From contig WFMF01000023.1 in assembly GCA_011033025.1 (NCBI GenBank), positions 1 to 64,000 of the forward strand: a stretch of DNA of 64,000 nucleotides, in the 5' to 3' direction. The notes beneath the pieces are model-generated. The model was not told where the DNA came from and searched no databases. It worked only from the letters and a program-made list of their open reading frames with translations. The number at the start of each line of letters is the position of its first letter. Position 1 is the first letter of the stretch. A program made the position numbers and the translations under genes. The DNA is from Beroe forskalii (taxonomy: Eukaryota > Ctenophora > Nuda > Beroida > Beroidae). Shown one piece after another: positions 58,666-64,000 of the stretch.

Positions 58666-61107
58666 GTTGGGTGCAGGTAAGTGAAGCAAGAAATCAGCAA
58701 ATAATAACAACATTATCGGTTGCTGACTTATCGGTCTATGCTGGTCATGTAGCAGCCAGTCTTCAGGTTGTCCGAAATTGCTCGAGTGGGGACAATATGA
58801 AAAAATGCACCCTGCAGCAAGAAAATGATGCACACAGATCTTATGATAAACCTTTAAACATTTGACAGAACGCTGTGGGAGTAATCTGGAATAAGCTATA
58901 GTTTTATCTTCCAATTCTCGAATTGCCAATTATTCTTACGCAACATGATAATGAGATGAAAACATTTGATGGTCGTCATTTGTATCGAATTTCACACGAG
59001 CCAACTCACAAATGCCATTTACTCTACAGCAAGTCACAGCTCAGTACAACCAGGTTTCACACATTGTTCTGGTACATACAGTCTTTCTAAACTTCAAAAC
59101 ATGACTTTCATTAAGTTGATGAATCACCTTTGTTTTCCCTTCCTTTTTTCGACGGTAATAACACAATGTGATGCATTCCATGATGTGCTTGAGGAAGCGT
59201 TATTGTACTTGTTTGACATACTTAAATTTGAGAACGTAACAATTGCACTTGTTTTCATCTTTTAATTACGTCTGATCTCAGTAACCTGTATAAATTCTTC
59301 CGCTGTTTGCCGGCGGCTCTTTTGTCACTTGTGTTTTTCAGTTTTATCCTCGGCTTAGAATTACAGAATTACGGTTCGTTTCACTGAGGTTTCTAGATGC
59401 TTGAATGTCAATATGACGGTCATTTTACAATATGTTTTGTACATAACACAATGTTTAACCTACTTATGATAGGAGAGTTGGTCTATATATTTTAGCATGT
59501 TTATTAACATTGACCAACGGCCAGAAGCACAAAATATTGCTCAGCAAGGAGCCCAGGTATCCTCGTCTTCCATTACAACTGATTCATCCAATTTCAAGGC
59601 AACAACGGACAATTTATAATAAACTTTTGAACAGGTCTAATCTGGGTTTGTGTTGAGCAACACATATGTATAAACCATTGGTTTAAAACCAACATTTGAC
59701 ACAATAGTTCGGTCTGAACGGAAACTCTCAGCTTCAGTTCCTTGTCAAACGAGCCGTTCAGCTGAGTTATTCAAATACTTATTCTCATGCCATCCTCAAA
59801 TATAAGTGATTAGACTAAAACATAAGTGGCTTGACATAGATTTTAAATCCTGGGAATCTTTAGTAAGTGAGTAGTCATGATAAATGAAATAGTTCAGATT
59901 CACCCCGAATTGAAGTTGGGTTTATTGGCTTTGAACTTTACCATAGTAATAAGCCAGTTAGTGGATTTGTCAGGCATCAGTCCTTTGAAATCAGAGAGTG
60001 GCTGTTGGACAGATCCTCTATGCTTGTGACAGACATAAATAAGATGCTAAGCACATAAACTTTCATAAAAGGCCGCTGACGTTTTAAAACTTCAAAGTAC
60101 CTATATCTGAGGCTAAAAGTTAACTGGTATCTTTCAAGATAAGTTCTGGTTGGATCCTGCTTACTCCAGTTTTATTGTTGAGCGTGCAGCTTGGTAGTTC
60201 GATATCTGGATTTGAAAACCGGTAAATTAGGGTTCCATTTGTAGCAATGGCGGTGATCAAATTATTGAACACCTGGTTAAATAGTGCTGTAGTGAAACTG
60301 TTGTCGTAGTAATCCAACACCCATGATCTCACTGGTATTTTCGAATGGAATCACGACCTAGTTCCAGTAAATTTTCCTGGTTTGTTGCTACGTCTGAAAT
60401 TCATCTAGACTAAATTGCTACAACTAATTCCTTAGATTTTGAGATCTGGTTTCGAAGCCACAAATTTCATTTGGGTTTTCACTTAGGCTCTACATGTCTG
60501 TAGTCGTACTAGAAGTTTAAATTGGAGGCCGAGAAGTCTGTGTACACTGTACAATGAAAAACCGTTATTGGAACAAAATGGATCATAGATTCAATTATTG
60601 ATGAAATAAATCAATTTCATGAAGAACCATTTGTTATTAAACTGTTGGAAATTTTCGATAGTTTTAATTTTTAAATTCTTGACAGTTCTCCTTCTGACCA
60701 TTCAAACAAACCATGTGCGAAACTTTTATTTGAAGATTGAATGTGCTTTTTTGTTCGTCAAGTTTGATAAGTTGCGATTCACCAATTTTGCACACCTTAC
60801 TTATTCTTTAATTAGTGCATTACGCGCATTTAATTATACACTAGCCAAATCCTTGTTAATCAGTAACAAATGCATCGTATCATATTTCGATCAGATTGAC
60901 ATCAATGCACTTCATAAGACCTTGTAATGTTTAACTTGTAAACACGTATGTTGCCCGATCAAATCAATACGAATCTCTGGCACCTGCCCTTGTTAAACAA
61001 GAAGTAGGTACACATCTAACTGAGACTAACTCTGTAGAAGTAGTACCCACTCAATGCACCCCCTGATGATGATGTTGAGTTAGAACCCTCTGCTCCCTTT
61101 CTCTCTG
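58666..61107. other. Region without supported gene
   Basis: AT-rich. A 70-codon minus open frame at 60120-60332 has a protein-like look but no recognised motif or splice context. Confidence 0.35.
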
Positions 61108-61281
61108 ATGGCTGCTCCTCGAGTGAGTGTGCAGCACGCTGCTACAAACCTAACTCCCATAAACCTGAGTATCCTGCCTGGTCCTGCTCTGGATGGACCC
61201 CTCTCACCTGGCTCCCCTCATACTGGTCCTGTCAGACGGGTATCCAGACTCTCAGACATCCAGGGAATCATGCAGAGCGAG
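61108..61281 (+). CDS. Putative alternative first exon G
   Basis: 58 codons from MAAPRVSVQHAATNLTPINL through LSPGSPHTGPVRRVSRLSDI to MQSE, ending in phase 0 before GTTAGT. GC-rich against its AT-rich surroundings. RRVSRLS is a basophilic-kinase-type site similar to RRVSR of exon E. The family is not recognised. Confidence 0.5.
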
Positions 61282-61998
61282 GTTAGTTTACTCCAGGAAA
61301 GATGGGACTGTAAATGTTAGGCTCATTGATAATTCATTATAAGTTAGTCATTCATCAGCTTGTAATAGGTTTCAAGTAAACATGATATGTTAAATAATCT
61401 AAGTTCTTCAGTCAAATTTTGAGAAAGGAATGTAATACCAAGAAGTCTGTGGTTAGACGTCTTTAAACCTAGTTTTAGTGTTCCTCGTAACGGCGTTGCA
61501 GGTTGTTTTTTTTTCTATTTGCCTCCCTCATACATCGAGAAACTGGGAGTGATTCCTGAATTGACACCTTTTACTAATTTAGGACTTATCCTGACTTATG
61601 GGAAAAACTGAAGGAAATAACTAAGTGATTGAAAATTGACAAATGAAGAGGAGCAATTAATGGAGATACTTCATACATCTTTCAGCCATGTTTCATCTGA
61701 AATTTAAAATTTTAGTATCATGTACAAACTCTTCTGTCTTTCTACTTCTCAAGAATTATTGCTCTTGACTATCATAGTTTATATTTGTTTTTTCCGTAGC
61801 ATAATAGTCACGACACTCGACTTTATCTTATGCAAGATACTCCTCAGTCATTTTAGATCTTTTCGATCATCGCAAATACCTTCACTTGCAGAAAATACAC
61901 AAAGTACTTATTGAAACTAACCAGTTATTTTTCCACAACAATCCGTCAGCTGGTTTTGTTTTTATTCGTATTATTTTGAATTCAGCTGCGTATTATAA

Positions 61999-62076
61999 AT
62001 GTTCAATCTGGTCAAACAATTTGGCCGACAAAGACGATCGAACGGTGGAATTGCATTCGTGATAAAGTCCAAAGAG
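61999..62076 (+). CDS. Putative alternative first exon H
   Basis: 26 codons: MFNLVKQFGRQRRSNGGIAF then VIKSKE, phase-0 donor GAG|GTGAGT. Its start resembles the exon at 63729 (M-F/Y-x-LVK-Q/K, then RR). Confidence 0.5.
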
Positions 62077-63220
62077 GTGAGTTAACGTCCTTAAAGTTCA
62101 ACAGCCAACAGCCAATAAGTCTGAAACGAATTCCTAATTTTCTCTGTTTTGTGCTTTAGTTAGATTGACATTTTGGTTAGATTGTTCTTGAACATATCTT
62201 ATTCTTCCTCAACCGTTGGCCTGAAAGACGCCGTTTGTCTGTCTTGTGATTTTCATTTTTTTGCTCGAAGGTAAATCAAAAACTATAGTTTCATTTTTAA
62301 AGTTTTGATATACAAGAATCTGAGGATTCACTCTCAGACGATTAGTGAAGTTCTTACATAGTTGCATACAAAACACTCCATCAGATGAATATATTGAATG
62401 ATTTTTGATCATTATCTTAGGCGCCAGATTCAATTATAGTGCTGTTGATATAAAGTAGATTAGTTTTCAGACTTACGGCTATAGCTGATTGACCATATCA
62501 ATGGTTGATACTGGTGTCATTATGAAGATTCATAATGGCGTTTCCTGTGTATTTAAAACGGTTTTTGTTCGGATTGAAAACCTCCGTGGAGGCTTGCCGC
62601 TTTTACGGGCAGAAAAGTGATAATATAAATCAAAATATATGGAATATGATACTGATACTCGTGCCCCTCACAAAGAATACACGCACCTATCGGGTCCATT
62701 TTGAGATATTTCACGAGGGATGTATCTGCAGGTTTAGACCCGCAGCCTGAAGGGTGAGGATCTTTACCAATATGGACCCTATTAGGCAAGCATCTATGTA
62801 TTATAGACGACAGACGTGGATGAAAACTTCAGAAGATTTCATAAGCTGCTACGTAACTGCTTCCATTTCTCACACCCGATAGGAAACGTTTGTCAAATCC
62901 TGAAATATTTGCAGCTAAATCTGCATTTTACATTCCCTACTTTGTTGCCAAAGAACACAGGGTGGTAGGGTACCTGCAGAGGAAACATTTTGGTAATATT
63001 CAACATGTTCTCATCATATTTTGATGAGAGAAGGTCAGTAGAAGCGTGACTCGTGACCTGGTATTATCCATCCCATTGTTCCTGAGTCTTGTACATAACA
63101 ATGAACAGTCTACCGTCGCCTCTCTTCCCTCTCAGTCTCTGAGCCTTATTCCTCTCAAATTGCTCTCAAATCACAGGCGGCGTTGAGTGACGTCACTGCT
63201 TTGTTTTGATCTCCGTGCAG

Positions 63221-63267
63221 CAGCTACTCGACTGCTCAGAGCTACTGCTGCAGCTGATAAAGAGTTC
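63221..63267 (+). CDS. Candidate 47 nt exon
   Basis: ctccgtgcag|CAGCTACTC…AGTTC|gtgagt, strong signals on both sides. If entered in phase 0 it reads QLLDCSELLLQLIKS and leaves in phase 2. No start codon, so it would be internal or untranslated. Confidence 0.3.
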
Positions 63268-63728
63268 GTGAGTGGAACTCTGAAACGTGTCCACACCGCG
63301 TGCTCGTGCTCGACGGTTCACCTCTTCACGTACTCGAGACACGTCGTGTGGTTGCGAGCTCGCGTACTCTGGCCACGTACTTCTGCATATCATATATGCG
63401 TTTTATTCCAAGTTTCATCGCTCAACTTGAGGGGGAACTCTACTGAGAAGCTCTTTGAGAGATCTTCTCTCTCTTGCGCTCGGCTGACGACGAGTCATGG
63501 TGAGAGATTCAAAGATCAGCACACAATAAAAACAAAAACATAGTCAACAAAAACAAAAACTTCCCGCATCCAGTATATGGTCACGATATTTTTATTTGTA
63601 CCGAATATTATTTGTAGAAGTTTTTATACCGCTCTGTATTTTGTATACTATTATGCTCATGATATTGCATTGTACAAGAACAACATAACTTGGAATCATA
63701 CGTCATACCAATATAAACCGGATTGAAG

Positions 63729-63800
63729 ATGTATATGCTGGTGAAGAAGGTCTCTGTCTCCCAGATCAGGAGGATCAATCAGCAGTTTATGGACCACGCT
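63729..63800 (+). CDS. Putative alternative first exon I
   Basis: 24 codons: MYMLVKKVSVSQIRRINQQF then MDHA, phase-0 donor GCT|GTGAGT. An acceptor-like ccgttgcag ends at 63999, one base before the window edge, and may begin the shared downstream exon. Similar opening to exon H. Confidence 0.5.
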
Positions 63801-64000
63801 GTGAGTGCTCAGTCTGGATTTTAAATGTTTTCTACTGCTTTTCAACTTTCAACTTTGGCAATAATATGTGAACAATTTAGCTGGTAAGTGTAATTAAGCT
63901 ACACAAGGAGACCCAAATAGAAGAATAATGGGTAAAGGTTTAAGGTACTAACCTCAAAGCTCCCCATCCGAATAAGTACTGATCATTTCTCCGTTGCAGG

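Noticed and set aside
60120..60332. 70-codon minus-strand frame
   Set aside because: Protein-like composition but no recognised motif, no start context and no splice evidence; kept only as a note.

Overview
The window is nuclear DNA from an animal. Genes are split into short GC-richer exons with GT-AG boundaries. Introns are long and AT-rich, with many satellites and small foldback transposons, and nothing looks like an operon. Two multi-exon genes are recognised from conserved motifs: an ABCB6/HMT1-type ABC transporter and the deubiquitinase ZRANB1 (TRABID). A nested single-exon GPCR and a cluster of apparent alternative first exons are also present. Nested genes, an atypical GPCR and many minisatellites would suit a non-bilaterian marine animal such as a ctenophore or cnidarian, but that placement is a guess.

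Layout. 1-13.3 kb: fifteen exons of the ABCB6-like gene (plus strand; its 5' end lies left of the window). The gene runs through the TMD0, the transmembrane core, Walker A and the Q-loop to LSGGEKQ and the Walker B strand. A class-A-like GPCR (10844-12190) sits on the same strand in its last visible intron. 13.28-22.11 kb: an 8.8 kb block bounded by ~1.2 kb inverted arms interrupts the ABCB6 exon exactly at the Walker B Asp-Glu codons. The block holds several smaller elements. 22.1-31.5 kb: no recognisable coding sequence, but recurring CRE-like and CCAAT-type modules and several tandem repeats. 31.5-45.6 kb: eleven exons of ZRANB1, with three NZF fingers, the ankyrin-type domain and the OTU catalytic domain. 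The copy shown has a one-base frameshift at the catalytic cysteine and a probable GC-AG intron. 47.7-64 kb: short exons, most starting with ATG and most ending in a phase-0 donor, some with similar peptides. They look like alternative first exons of one or two genes, at least one continuing beyond the right edge.

Three themes recur. First, short tandem duplications lie exactly on exon-intron boundaries, at least five times in the two large genes. Second, a minisatellite-bearing element with terminal inverted repeats and flanking duplications occurs twice, almost identical. Third, a 29 bp minisatellite family is shared, in opposite orientation, by an intron of each large gene.

All exon calls come from reading splice consensus, phase and homology by eye. 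No search or alignment was run.
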